64,000 nt of DNA from Liolophura sinensis (Eukaryota > Mollusca > Polyplacophora > Chitonida > Chitonidae). The stretch is taken from assembly GCF_032854445.1 (NCBI RefSeq), contig NC_088304.1, positions 16,901,850 through 16,965,849 on the forward strand, written 5' to 3'. The position numbers were made by a program, and so were the translations under genes. This document shows, piece after piece, positions 12,368-24,196 of the stretch (position 1 is its first letter; every line of letters begins with the position of its first letter). The notes beneath the pieces were generated by a model, which did no database searches, was not told the DNA's origin, and worked only from the letters and a program-made list of their open reading frames with translations.

Positions 12368-15300
12368 CTGTCAGAAAATGGATCATACGTGAGAAATCAT
12401 AAGCCAGGATTAACGCACTGCTCATTCGTCATAATTTGCGCATTTTTAACACCTGGACATGGCTCTACATTAGGTCTTCTGCAGAACACCCAGTCATGGT
12501 GAAGCTTATCTAATGAACTTTTGCGGAGAAAATCCGTGGGAAAACAAACATGCAGATTCCTTCCTTTACAGTAGATTATTATATCTTTTTAACTCTGATG
12601 TCTCTGCTTATAATCACAAGTCCAATCCACTCACTTTCAGATTTAAACACTGATGCTACAATCCTACACAACTGATGTACACAAGTATATCTTTAGCCCA
12701 CAATTATAAATGCTCATACAACACAATGAAGACTAAGGGAAATATATTACATGTAACTATCCCATGCACTAACTTGCAAACACATACAGTACTATGTCAG
12801 CCGCTGGGCTTAAATCCACCAAACTGCTGCAGCCTACTTGTCTAACCTCTCTCCACCTGTACTGTACACCTGGCCAACCTCAGGTCAAAGTCTGCACGGT
12901 CCCTAGCACTGGTGGCCTCACTCAGCAGGTGACACACAGTAAAATACCTGGAACACAAAGCAAGGAGAACAACACTAATCCACCATCTACTCTATCTGTC
13001 CTTTACCGATGAATATAGCTCCTCTGTAGAAAACAATTTAACGTCACATTAATTATATACCTCAGAAGATTTGTAGCGTGACTTGTGGGGTGGGGATGGT
13101 GGGCAGAGGGTAAATTTTAAGCTGTCCTGTGTAGTGGTTTCAGCAACACATTTCATTTAAGTGTCAGACAAAAATATTCAGGGGCATGAATTGTGGCTAG
13201 ACTTTCTCCTACATATCAAATGACAAAGAAATACGAAACTTAAATATGAAATGTTATTTCTCAGTTTTGCTACTAAATTATTTATGTCACAGATTATAAA
13301 TTTTCATGATGGTAAAAGTGAATCAACATTCAGACATACACGTATTAAATTTCAACTCTGCACGTGTAGAATTCTACTGGCAATATTTTAGGCATAGCCT
13401 GCAGACTGCTTACTAATTAACGGACTACAATAAACCACTTCAATGATGATGAAAATAAAGTTATTCGCACATTTACCGGTACTGATCGATCAGATTTTTT
13501 TTTTAATTTCCCGTTAATATACATGGAGAGACAATAACTAAAATTCAGATGTAATGCAAGATTATATATTTCACCTAAAGTTTGTTTTTCAAGTGACACA
13601 TTTTGTTTGATTCTTATTGATTCATTCACCTTATGGTCCCATGAGTTTTTGTGGAGTTTATCCACAGTTTTTGTGGATTTATTCCCGTCAGAAGGCCGTC
13701 ATTGTTGACACAAATGGGATTTTCAGTTGTAATGTTTTTAAGTCATAAAAAGTAAACAAATACAAAGTTTAATTTGTCTACTTACATCCAAGCTAGATCT
13801 TCTGTCAACTGCAGCTTGTTACAAGCAATATGTTTCCACACAGAATAACTTGGAAAAAAAAAGAGCATCCCAAAAAAATTAATATTAATAATATAAAAAA
13901 AATATTATTAAATAGGAAACCATGCCCTAATTGAAAGTGAATAGTGGAAAACAACTCATAATGTTCCTGAAATTGGCAAAATATGCAGGTACATTAAAAA
14001 AAAGCCTTGTGCCAGTGTTTTATAAGGTAATTTGTGGGGCTGAGTTTCTTCCCTACTCTGCTGATAAACACTTGAACTTTAAGGTTTACAAACGACGTTA
14101 AACCCCAAGCACACATTTAAGGTTTACAAAAATGAGAAAGCCATAAAGACAGCAGACCATGAAAAAATACAAAATCCCATCCATCAAAGTATTCAAGAAT
14201 AATACACTTACTTCATTCTAGGAAAACCATTTTTCCCTTTTGTTTTACAGTAAGGAACAATTTTCTTCAGATTCTGAAACAGAAAAGATTTTAACCATGG
14301 ATTTAAGCTCCATCCAGACTGTAAGTTTCTGAGCTAATATATTACAAGTAACAACTTTTTCTTCTTTCTTGTTTGTCAGTAACTTATATCAATAATCAAT
14401 AAATTTATGAATCACTGGATCTTTCTATATGCCTAAACTGACTTTAAAAGAAATGAGCCAATATATACATGAAAAATCCATCTTCAAAATGGACTTTGTT
14501 TGACTGTACTATTGAAATTACATACACTGTAAACAACCTAAAGTTTCGTACATGAGTTAGCGTCATTTATGACCTCAGTTAACGGCAAGATGACAGCAGA
14601 GACCGATCTGTCATCAGCATCTTGTGTCGATGTAATTCCAATACAGTATGTCAGTCTACACGAACATTTTGTTTCTTTACAGTCGGAACTGTTCTCCTAC
14701 TGCAGTGGAGTTCCTTTTCCCACGTCAATTCCGAAAGCTGAAAAATTTACGCACAATTTGCCACAATCTCCCTTTGCCTTCACATACCATTCTCCTGTAA
14801 ATTTTCGCCAAAGACCAAAATTTGCTCATATTTAGCAGATCACCACGCACTGCCATGTTTCTAAAATCTGGGTCAGCGAGGCAAGTATGTGCAGCAGCGG
14901 TTGACCTATTCATGAAATTGAATGGAACGGATGCCAAAGATAACCCCCCCCCCCTTTTTCACTGCAAAGGTAATTTGACAGTTCGCACAAACTGTGGAGT
15001 TCGTCATTCTGCTCCATATCCTTCAGTCAATTGCAAATTTGTGTCTCTCCAGTCACATGGCTTCCTGTCTGTCAAAACTGAAAGCCAGCTGATCAAAACA
15101 TAGGGCATTTACAATTATGAGGAAACACCGGCGTTGCCAGTTTATGAGGATGAATCACATTACAATAATGGCAAATTACTTCACACGATTAGCAAGGCTA
15201 GGATGGTACGGGTGTTTCCGTACCATCGTAAGCACCCCTAGTGACGTCATGAAAGGTCAACCACGAATATGTGGGAAGCAAAAACCTGGTTTATTGGGTC

Positions 15301-18300
15301 ACGATGTCAACACAGCATGTCAGCGTACGTCACAACAGAGAATTGGATTTACTCGTCATAAAGGCTACACAATGTGGAAAAAATTGGCAGAGGAACAAAG
15401 AATGTCTTTGTGTACATACTTTAATCCAGTTAATGCATGTACTGGTTCATTTGGAACTGAATTGGAAATGTCTGACTGATAAAGACTTATTTCCCGAAAC
15501 TGACAAAGAGACTCGTGGCACAGGACATGTTGGACGAACTACGCTCAGCTATAAGACGGAGGAAGTTTTACCTTAGCGAGTAACAAACAATTCACGAGTA
15601 TGAAACAAATTCCCCAGGTGATAAATTTAATTATTTATTTGATCGGTGTTTTACGCCTTACTCAAGAATATTTCACTTATACGACGGCAGCCAGCATTAT
15701 GGTGAGAGGAAATCGGGCAGAGCCCGGGGGAAACCCACGATCATGGGCAGATTGCTGGCAGACCTTCCCACGTACAGCCACAGAGGACGGGACTGTTGTT
15801 GTTGTTGTTGCAATAAACTGTCATCTTGTCAAAACTGACATTTTCTCACGGTATTTATTTATTTGATTGGGGTTTTACACCGTATTCAAGAATATTTCAC
15901 TTATATGACGACGGCCAGCATTATGGTGGGAGGAAACCGAGCAGAGCCCTGGGGAAACCCACGACCATTTCCTTCCAGTACCGGACATGGTTGGTCAACA
16001 CAAGTTTTACCGCATAATGTGTCCTTACATCTGCAGAGACTTACAAAGGCAGCTCGAGTTATACTTACGTTTGTAGACAATCGTGGATGGGGAGGCACAG
16101 GCAGAGCTCCATAGCTGAAGGGTTCTGCCTTCACCCACAGGCTCACCATGGGGGTTCCAGCTGCCATCTTCTGTGAGAAATGTCTACCTCAAGTTGCAAG
16201 TCTTCTTTGTTTTACGATCTCTGTAAACAACCAAGAATATCCACCTGCCATTCACTTACAGATCATAATTGTAAATGGTTCGACTTCTGACTAGAACTAC
16301 TTCATACCATTAGCTTGATGGCTAATACACTTCTCTCTTTAAACATTTTAAAATGGACTGGCACAGTATCACAATAATAGAGGTATAGCTACAGCAGTAA
16401 TGGAAATATGGCTCTGTGTCAAGTCAGGACTACATATTAATTACACAGTCATATTGTACACATCTTCCTGTCAACAAGGTTGACATTTGCTAAAGGCTTC
16501 GTAATCACCCTTGTAAATATCTTCAGAAACCTATTCTTTCGACAGCCAATGGCACTGCGCCCCACATACTTCCACCAGGTCATTTTCAGCCAATTGGATA
16601 TTTTCTCGTTTCGAGGCAAATGCATGTACATTTGGATCCAATTTATTCCTTGACACATTATACATGTACAACAGCAATAAGCTATGATCAATCAATGTGC
16701 TTTTACTTGAAACAAACAGCGGAAAGTCCCTGTGTTGTTAGGCAATACCAAACAGCTGATCAATGTGGCCTATGTTGTTGTTGGGGGGGCCTATGTTGTT
16801 ATTGGGGGGGCCTCCGTGGCTCAGTTGGTTAGTGCGCTAGCACAGCGTAATGACCCAGGAGTCTCTGACCAATGCGGTCGCTGTGAGTTCAAGTCCAGCT
16901 CATGCTGGCTTCCTCTCCAGGCGTACGTGGGAAGGTCTGCAGCAACCTGCGGATGGTCATGGGTTTCCCCCGGGCTCTGCCCGGTTTCCACCAGTGCTGA
17001 CCGCCTTTGTATAAGTGGAAATATTCTTGAGAACGGCGTAAAACACCAATCAAGTAAATAAATCAATAAATAAATATTGTTGTTGCTTTGCCACTAATTT
17101 CTCTCAAGCCAACTTTGCCTTAAAATGAGCATCGGGGGAATCACTTAACAATTTGATGTGGAGGGAGTTATTTTTTGCACTAGCACTTTTACGTCTTATG
17201 AAATAAATTTAATCCATACACGGCATACATGTACTTCTCATTGCAACGACATCCCATGATGTTTTGAACTCCTGTCAGTGTCAATAACTAAAGTGGAATC
17301 TGATTGGACCAAGAATCATGCGAAATTTATGAAGGAAAGTTAAAGATTTTGAAGAGTTAATATGGCTCAGTAAATCAAGGTAGATGATATCGGACATCGC
17401 TAGCTTGATAATTAAATGAGGATGATTGTACAAGACTAGGTAAGCCCATACCTTTTCTCTGTAAACTTTAGCCAAGGATCCACATTTAAACAGCTAAATT
17501 ACTCATCCAATTTCATTAGTTTTCACTCTCCTCCCATCAGCTTATTATTAGGTACAGATGTACTTTACCTAGCCAGCTCCAATTTCATAAGGCATTCACT
17601 GTCATTTCGCATTAACCACACTAAGTTAAAGGTTTTGATAGAGTTCTTGTTCCTGTAAAGCATGCATACACATTAAACCTAAAAAGTGCACCATACCCAA
17701 GTCTGTTGTGAAAGTTTGCTGTGTCGTGAATTTAGCATCACTGGGTGGAATTCATGTGAGGTGCTGTTTATGCAGTTGAGATAAAAGCTGAAGTAAAATC
17801 ACTGAGCAGGGTTGACATTAAGCTCTGATGATGGTAACCTGTTTGCAGGTTGCACTTTTTTATGTGGAGTAACCCACCACCCGTTCATTCAATATATGTT
17901 ATTGATTAGTTAGAATCTAACAGAATATTCTTCTGCAAAAGTCCATACAGTTATTTCATTGTGCCTTTCCAGTAAAATATGTTTTACACAATGAATATAC
18001 CTCATTGTAAAATAAATAATTCCTTTCGTTGAATAAAGCACACTGTGACACATTTTAAGAATAATTTTTGAATGGCAGACCCCTGTTGTGATGTTGAACT
18101 GCCATGAGGCCTACTTTCAATGGCGTCACTTGTGGTGCAAACAGTGGGTGTTGTTGTTGTTGACAATGTTTCTTGCGCAACTGAACAGAATTTTTACTTT
18201 GCCCAGTCATGCAAAGACCCGGACTTGACATGTCTTGTCACATTGGATTTGTGAACATAAGTTTTGCCTTCCCCATGGTTTATGAGGGACTGCAATGACT

Positions 18301-19427
18301 ATCCACTGATGCCTTGAATCTTTGCCTTGCCGCGAATCTTGGAAATATGTTCCGAACAAACTTTGCATTGGAGTCTAGTCAATGGTTTGCCCTCACTCGT
18401 CTCATATGTAAAGTCGTCGTGAAGGTCCAACAAAAGTCAAAAAATGTTTTTTCCGTGACAGACTCAAAAGTTGCCCCTTACTTTTCAACATTTTTACGGG
18501 AACATCAACGGGCCATTTTAGCTGACTCTCAGCGTGCGCGGTTACATGGAAGTCTTTAATGTGGAGGCACGGTTAATACCCGAAATGCTACATAAACTGC
18601 TATCAGCGGGGGCCGCTCGTCGTACAAAATGCTGACAGTATTTAAGTGCCGGAGTAAATTGACTTAAACACGTCTTGCAATTCAGATTTTAACGGCCTTT
18701 TCCCTGTGAACTTAAAATATTTGAATCTCGGCCTTAGCTCATGGTGAACGAGTGACCGTTCCCCATCACTAGACAGACCGCGACCCATTCGTAACCCAAA
18801 TGTATCCCAACCCTGACTGAGGTTCTAATAGTTAGCATTACATCAAAATATTTTAATCCTCCTCTCTGACAGCACATTTCACCAAAAATACAATAATCTT
18901 CATTACATTCATAGCTGTAAAATTAAGACAAACAGCGGTAAGAATATACGGCTCCTACAATAGTTTGCCATCTTTGATTCTGTCATAATCTCATCCATAA
19001 ATGTATTTCTAAACCGTGGGGCAGAGAGGACAAGATAGGGTAAGACAGCTCTTCTAAATCTCCAATTTCATTCTATTTTCACACATACTTATTACTGTAA
19101 AGACACTACCCCGGCGTAGTGTACTAGTAGTTGTAAAGACAAGGTCTAACTTAGCATAAAATTTAAGCCTAACCATAGAATCACTACCGGGACATGCTCC
19201 AACCGGTGCTTCTAAAACGTTGCAACAACAGCAATGGTTAAAAGTGTTCTCAAAACAGTTCAAGTGTGGCAACGTGTGTGTGACAAAATACATGGCAACG
19301 GATAATTCTAAATAACAAGTGTAGATACAGCCGACGAGATATTTCTTCGTACCGGATCGTCTACAAAAGAATCACAGGCACCGATTCTCGTCATTCTGTC
19401 AGAAATGAAGTCTTCGATCCCCGCCAT
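12204..19427 (-). CDS. Unassigned seven-exon gene, 202-residue protein
   Basis: Seven exons on the minus strand: 19427-19353, 17493-17452, 16170-16069, 14273-14212, 13848-13786, 12947-12847 and 12367-12204. Every intron is GT-AG and every phase carries over, giving 609 nt and one open frame of 202 residues plus stop. That agreement across six junctions is strong evidence for a real gene. The protein starts MAGIEDFISDRM, has a proline-rich stretch (ALPVPPHPRL, about residues 61-70), a basic segment (KIVPYCKTKGKNG) and a hydrophobic C-terminal helix (STFVFVLYLYIQQL, about residues 157-170). I recognise no family and assign no function. It lies head to head with the ERp29 gene. The least certain part is the 42-nt second exon, whose acceptor has a poor pyrimidine tract. 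Introns 2 and 3 carry SINE copies. Confidence 0.72.
12847..12947 (-). CDS. Unassigned gene, exon 6
   Basis: Acceptor tgtgttccag, donor GTTAGA. It encodes 33 residues starting YFTVCHLLSE and ending CTVQVER. An upstream GTGTAC could also act as donor but would break the phase with exon 7. Confidence 0.7.
13786..13848 (-). CDS. Unassigned gene, exon 5
   Basis: Acceptor with a long T run (ttttttccaag), donor GTAAGT. It encodes YSVWKHIACNKLQLTEDLAW after the split codon and leaves AT for the next exon. Confidence 0.75.
14212..14273 (-). CDS. Unassigned gene, exon 4
   Basis: Acceptor ttctgtttcag, donor GTAAGT. It encodes NLKKIVPYCKTKGKNGFPRM and leaves two bases (AA) that are completed by T from the next exon. 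Confidence 0.75.
15626..15797 (-). mobile_element. SINE, main family, head missing
   Basis: Reads from the A-rich tail end (ttatttatttgatcggtgtt) to gaccttcccacgtacagcc, so the tRNA-like head is lost. It lies in intron 3 of the unassigned seven-exon gene. Confidence 0.8.
15852..15985 (-). mobile_element. SINE, main family, truncated
   Basis: The second copy within 250 bp, same orientation. It contains the tail and the central ggaaaccgagcagagccc block, then stops near 15985. Confidence 0.8.
16069..16170 (-). CDS. Unassigned gene, exon 3
   Basis: Follows a good acceptor (tttctcacag) and ends at the strong donor GTAAGT. It encodes 34 residues from KMAAGTPMVSLW to PRLSTN, phase 0 at both ends. 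Confidence 0.72.
16808..17073 (+). mobile_element. SINE, main family, near full length
   Basis: The best-preserved copy here. Its tRNA-like head has an A-box-like tggctcagttggttagtgcg and a B-box-like gagttcaagtcc, followed by the family body and an (AAAT)-rich tail. It is preceded by a doubled ggcctatgttgttgtt phrase. It lies in intron 2 of the unassigned gene. Confidence 0.9.
17452..17493 (-). CDS. Unassigned gene, candidate exon 2
   Basis: Encodes LFKCGSLAKVYREK in phase 0 and ends at GTATGG. It fits between exons 1 and 3 in frame. The acceptor (aatttag) lacks a pyrimidine tract, so this exon is the weakest of the set. Confidence 0.5.
19353..19427 (-). CDS. Unassigned gene, exon 1
   Basis: Starts ATGGCGGGGATCGAAGAC and ends at a GTACGA donor in phase 0 after FVDDP. 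Its ATG lies 219 bp from the ERp29 ATG on the opposite strand. Confidence 0.65.
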
Positions 19428-19646
19428 TTGTAATCAACCAAGAAGGCAGCGGTAAATTACCAAGGCTTTAGCCACTCACATTTAGCGACTCTGAAAGATT
19501 CGGACCAATCGACGCGGTGAGATTTGTGTGGCGGTATTTGATTGGTCCACATCAGCAGGCTTTGCCAGCCAACTAACACATCCCAGCATATCACGGCTTC
19601 AGTTCACACTCAGAGCAAGCGAGAGGGAAGTTGGCAGCGAGAGAAA
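19428..19646. promoter_or_regulatory. Divergent promoter, unassigned gene and ERp29
   Basis: The 219 bp between the two start codons hold two CCAAT boxes, one in each orientation (19505-19509 forward, 19541-19545 reverse), and are richer in CpG than the flanks. No TATA box is evident. This arrangement is typical of a bidirectional housekeeping promoter. Confidence 0.6.
19527..19545 (-). promoter_or_regulatory. ER-stress response element-like site
   Basis: Read on the minus strand, this is CCAAT, nine bases, CCACA. The known ERSE is CCAAT-N9-CCACG (NF-Y plus ATF6/XBP1), so one base differs. It lies about 100 bp upstream of the ERp29 start codon, where an ERSE would be expected for an ER chaperone. 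Confidence 0.5.
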
Positions 19647-19763
19647 ATGGTCGAGAATAACAAAATTATCGTCGGATTTGCGTGCATCATCTCTGCATTT
19701 CAAGTCATCCACGGTGACATTGTAAAGGGATCAGTGTCTCTGAATTCTGGCGTATTTGATAAG
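19647..19763 (+). CDS. ERP29: ERp29 exon 1, signal peptide
   Basis: Encodes residues 1-39: the signal peptide and the start of the mature chain (GDIVKGSVSLNSGVFDK). The donor is GTACTG, phase 0. The ATG was chosen because a signal peptide begins there. An upstream in-frame ATG at 19542 would add 35 residues before the signal sequence. Confidence 0.9.
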
Positions 19764-20188
19764 GTACTGGGGCTGTCTTTGCAAGCTATGTCATTACAAA
19801 GAATGCTCTGACTCCATCTGCATGATATGATTTATTTATCGATATGATTTGTGTTTTACGCTGTACTCGAGAATTTTCACTCATATGACGGCGTCCAGCA
19901 TTATGGTGGAAGGAAGCCGGGCAGAGCCCCGGGGAAATTCAGGACTATCAGCAGGTGTCAAGAGACCCTGCTAGGAAACCAGCATGAGCTGGACTTGAAC
20001 TCACGGCGGCCACGTTGCGGAGAGGCCCCTGGATCATTGCGCCCTGCTGGCGTGCAGAACCACGGAGGCCACTTGTGCAATAGCTGACAGTAGTTTGGTC
20101 AACTGTCTGTATGGAATTCGTAAGTGGCCTTGTAGATACTAAAATAGTGTTGTCTAATTATCCTCCCTACACCCCCCCCACCCCGCCC

Positions 20189-20223
<35 letters not shown>

Positions 20224-20263
20224 GTCTCAAATTGTATGTACACTGTACATATAATTTGGGAGT

Positions 20264-20313
<50 letters not shown>

Positions 20314-23300
20314 CCAGCGTAATGACCCAGGAGTCTCTCACCAATGCGGTCGCTGGGAGTTCAAGTCCAGCTCATGCTGGCTTCCTCTCCGTACATGGGA
20401 AGGTCTGCCAGCAACCGGCGGATGGGCGTGGGTTTCCCCCAGGCTCTGCCCGGTTTCCTACCACCATAATGCTGGCCGCCGTCGTATAAGCGAAATATTC
20501 TTGAATATGGCGTGAAACACGTATCAAATAAATGAATAAATAAATAATAAATATTAGTCTTAGATATAATGTTTATCCAGCGTACATGTACTTCATACAC
20601 AAATAGACGTAGCCCTGGATGATTTTTCACTTTTTTAATATATGGACAGCACTCACATCCTCATGCATGGCTTGCTGCCATTCATCCCTTGTAAAATTTT
20701 GGATAACAGGTGATTACTGACCTCCCCAGAGGGTAAAGCTATTCCTTTACAATGCTTAGAGGTGGTAAATTTATGCAGAGGCCGTTTGTTACAGGGGAGC
20801 AGGATCTTTCTGCCAATTTTATTGAAATGTTTCATTATATTGTATATGTATGTTTGTATGTATTTTGCAGATTATTAACAGGCACAAGGTGGTTCTGGTG
20901 AAGTTTGATGAAACCTACCCATATGGAGACAAGCAGGATGCATTTAAAAAAGTGGCTTCATCCACTATATCGCAACCTGATCTGATCATTGGGGAAGTTC
21001 AAATTGCAGGTCAGCGACAATGTATTCAGGCAGTATTAATCAAAGTGCTATGTCAACACTTCCTCAAACTGACGTTTTCAGTAGTATGCAGAAGTGACCA
21101 TGATACAGAAACTGTTCTGCCTGGACATTTATCAAGGAAACAGATTTAAAAAGAGCACATTTCAAGATATCCAGAAAATATGTTTTGCACATGATTGCTT
21201 TATTTTCAGTCTCTTTCTTGAACTGAACTGAAGAAAAACACAGACGTGATTGCTCCACTCAGAAGTTGAGTCTTGGGACCAAAACTTGTAGGGCAAAAAG
21301 AGGAGATAAACCATTAAAAATGACTTCCGAGGCCAGCATTTGTGGCTGTATTTTCCATTCGTGTGTTCCAAGAAATAGGCCTTAAAATGATACTAAATCG
21401 AGACATACTATGTATTTCTGGATAACTTGAAATGTGCTTTATTTTAATCTTCTTGATGTCTCCACTAGTTTTTGTGTTACAGTCACTTATATGTACCTGA
21501 CCCCTCTCAAATCCAGTCTTTTAGCTTGTCGTGTCTGTTGTTTCAGTCTTGAGGCCAGTATGTACCATACGTTCTCAATAATTTGGGGGTGCACATGGTC
21601 TGGGTTCAATACTGACCTTGAACAGGGAATTTGTAGGTTCTTACTGTGTGTGGGTCCTTAGAATCAATAATAGGTTGATGAGAATTGAGTGGCTGTTTCT
21701 CACAATCTCCGGCTCGTTAAACCATCATCTTGATTTCCACCAGTCTGGTTTTGGTATCTGTGCATCACATGTGGAAAACCACAGATTGGGGAGTTACATC
21801 CAGGCACTTCAGTTTCATCCTGCTATAAACTAACCGCCATTGTGTTAGTGTCAAAACAAGATGTTAATTCAGTGAAAAGATGTGAAATGGTGTCACTGTC
21901 CAATTTACAGTAAAACAGCCCTCTTGTTAATGGAAGGGGAGCTACAGAATGAAAACTAGCCAAATTAGGTGCACCTGCTGCTCTATGGAAATGGCGTACT
22001 CTCGATAAAACACAATAATATTGTCATTCAAGGTGAAGTTATCCACCACCGATTGCATATTATGAAGCAATATTTTTGCTTCACACAAGTTACCCACTCT
22101 CTGTCATATTGCCTCATTTTGGATTTGACAACTGAACTGTACCTGCCAAATGTTGCCAGCTTTTACTCTGTAGCTGTCGATCTCCAATCATTAGGAGAGC
22201 TACAGTGCTGTTTCTATCACTGCCCAAATTACAATACATTATACCATATCTAGAGTCATTTCAGTTCTGGAAAATGTTTGAGATCCCAAACTGTTGGCTG
22301 CACAGGCTAAATTAGATGTATTTTAACTAACAGGCAGAATTTCAAGTTTTCATACAAAAACTCATTCACCGACTTAAAAGCTCCTAGAAAACCTCATTTT
22401 GAGTTGCATTTTTGAAATTTCTTTATGCAGTCAAAACGTTACCATTAAACCAGAATTATTAATGTTTTTTATAGACATGGCCCTGATATTACAGCATGAC
22501 CATTGGGCAGGTGACAAGATAAAAGGGGCCTAAGGGAGGTTAGGTTGTCATCTTGCCAAATGGTTTGTCCTTAGAGGCTTAAAATATGAATTATGCTGGA
22601 TGTTTGTTTATAGACTACGGTGACAAGGACAACTCAGACCTTGGGGAGAGATTTTCTGTGAAAAAGGAAGAATTACCCGTGTACAAGTTATTCATGGATG
22701 GCAAGGAAAAAGCAACTTATAGTGGAGATGTCAAAAATGCTGATGATATCAAAAGCTTCCTCATACAACAGTCTGGTAAGTGTTCTCGTCAAGTGGCCCT
22801 AGCATTTTTCTGAAGTGAACAGTTAAAGTGGGAAGAGTGTGTATACCCTCTGATGTAGCTGTGTAGCATGTTTGTCAGATCAGCATGACTGTAGCATTTA
22901 TTTCTTTTGTGGTGCAAACCCATAATTGTTTTTGCTTATTTAACTGGTTCACCAGGTATAAGTGGGTTTTCAGTGGTCTCTCTGGTTTTCTAAAGCCAAA
23001 AGAGTACTGGCGCTATAAATGAAATGCATATATTCTGGAGAACAGCGTAATACCCCATTCAGTTATATAAATATATTGATGGAACTAGATAATGTGAAAA
23101 GAGCAGATGGAAAATGGATCCAATAAGTCTTTTCAGTATGTTTGATAAGAAACATAAGGTCCTGATCTTTACCTACCTTGACATTGTCACTCCAAATTAA
23201 CTATTTGGTGTCTGAAATACGGAAGTGTTATTAAAAATCAGCAGACGGACACAAAAGGAAATCCTGCAATTGTAGAGTTGGTAGGTGAAAGCCTTAATGG

Positions 23301-24196
23301 AGACCTGAGAAATGTTAAAAAATGTGTGATCAATTGCTCAGTATGTTAAGAAAATCACTACGGCAACACTGTTCACTTCTTTATTGTAAACTAAAAAATC
23401 AGCAACAACTGTAGGGTCATACAAAATTCACAAATGTATTACTTATCACTTTCACACATTTACCATACATGTATCAACGTGATTTGTCTACGATGTCTGT
23501 TGCCATGGAGGTTGCGTGCTGGCAATACTATGTGTGGATAGTTAAGTGCGCAGGCTGTTGGTTTATCATAGTAATTCGTTAATCAGAGGCCTCCGTAGCT
23601 CAGTTGGTTAGGGCGCTAGCACAGCGTAATGACTCCGGAGCCTCTCACCATTGCGGTCATTGTGAGTAGCTCATGGTGGCTTTCTCTCCAGTCGTGGGAA
23701 GGTCTGCAACCTGCCAATGGTCGTGGGTTCCCCCCGAGCTGTGCCCGGCTTCTTCCCACCATAATGCTGGCTGCCGTCATATAAGTGAAATATTCTTGAG
23801 TACGGCGTAAAACACCAATCAAATAAATAATTTGTTAATGACTGGGTGGTTTATGTTTCAGGTCTGTGGATAGGGCTGCCAGCATGTCTGGAAAATTTTG
23901 ACAATTTGGTGAAAGACTTTTTCAAAGCGGGTAAAAAAACTGCACAAGAGAAGGTGATCGCAAAAGCAGAGGAGGCTATCAAAGAATTGACCAGTGACTC
24001 AGAAAGAACTTCTGCTGAAATTTACATAAAAACGATGAAAAAAATCCTTGAAAAAGGAAAAGACTTTGTGGAAACGGAGATAGCTCGAGTAGAAAAACTA
24101 AAAGCTGGCAAAGTCAGTGACAAGAAGAAAGAGCAGCTTGGTGATCGTTTAAGCATTCTAACTTCTTTCAAGATAAGACAGAAAGATGAACTCTAA
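19647..24196 (+). CDS. ERP29: ERp29 / Windbeutel-like ER chaperone
   Basis: Four exons: 19647-19763, 20871-21009, 22614-22775 and 23862-24196. Phases agree and give 250 residues; human ERp29 has about 261. Residues 1-23 form a signal peptide with a hydrophobic core (IIVGFACIISAF). Residues about 24-139 are the thioredoxin-fold domain, with VLVKFDETYPYG where an active PDI would have CXXC, so it is redox-inactive like its family. Residues about 140-250 are the all-helical ERp29 C-terminal domain. The protein ends KDEL, the ER retrieval signal. The family assists folding and export of secretory proteins in the ER lumen (Windbeutel in Drosophila). SINEs sit in introns 1 and 3, and the promoter is shared with a divergent gene. 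Confidence 0.95.
19829..20070 (-). mobile_element. SINE, main family, in ERp29 intron 1
   Basis: A near complete minus-orientation copy, from the tail (gatttatttatcgatatg) to the head (accacggaggcc). Confidence 0.85.
20190..20310. repeat. Poly-T tract and (TA)n microsatellite
   Basis: A T run of about 29 preceded by a C-rich stretch, then (TA)n from about 20264 to 20309, both in ERp29 intron 1. Confidence 0.95.
20312..20552 (+). mobile_element. SINE, main family, A-box region missing
   Basis: Starts at gcgtaatgacccaggag, directly after the (TA)n tract, and carries the full body and an (AAAT)n tail. Confidence 0.85.
20871..21009 (+). CDS. ERP29: ERp29 exon 2, thioredoxin fold
   Basis: Acceptor tattttgcag. 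Encodes residues 40-85, including VVLVKFDETYPYGDKQDAF. The donor GTCAGC leaves one base (G) that joins AC of exon 3. Confidence 0.93.
22614..22775 (+). CDS. ERP29: ERp29 exon 3
   Basis: Acceptor ttgtttatag. Encodes residues 86-139, starting DYGDKDNSDLGERF and containing ELPVYKLFMDG, the end of the thioredoxin-like domain. Donor GTAAGT. Confidence 0.93.
23589..23831 (+). mobile_element. SINE, main family, beside ERp29 exon 4
   Basis: The head reads cctccgtagctcagttggtt and the tail ends aatcaaataaataatttg. It sits sense-oriented in intron 3, with its tail about 30 bp from the exon 4 boundary. Confidence 0.88.
23862..24196 (+). CDS. ERP29: ERp29 exon 4, helical domain and KDEL
   Basis: Acceptor ttatgtttcag. 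Encodes residues 140-250: GLWIGMP-like start (here GLWIGLPACLENFD), the helical D domain rich in Lys and Glu, and the terminal KDEL before TAA. A SINE tail ends only about 30 bp before this exon. Confidence 0.95.

Noticed and set aside
14569..15576. Cluster of plus-strand frames of 88-120 codons
   Set aside because: No motif or splice support, and they lie within an intron of the minus-strand seven-exon gene.
16808..16890. tRNA gene at the head of the full-length SINE
   Set aside because: The same tRNA-like head recurs in many copies followed by the same body, so it is a retroposon promoter.
18961..19010. Extra exon (NTFMDEIMTESK) for the unassigned gene
   Set aside because: An acceptor is present but its phase does not fit exon 1 or the 42-nt exon, and the donor is weak.
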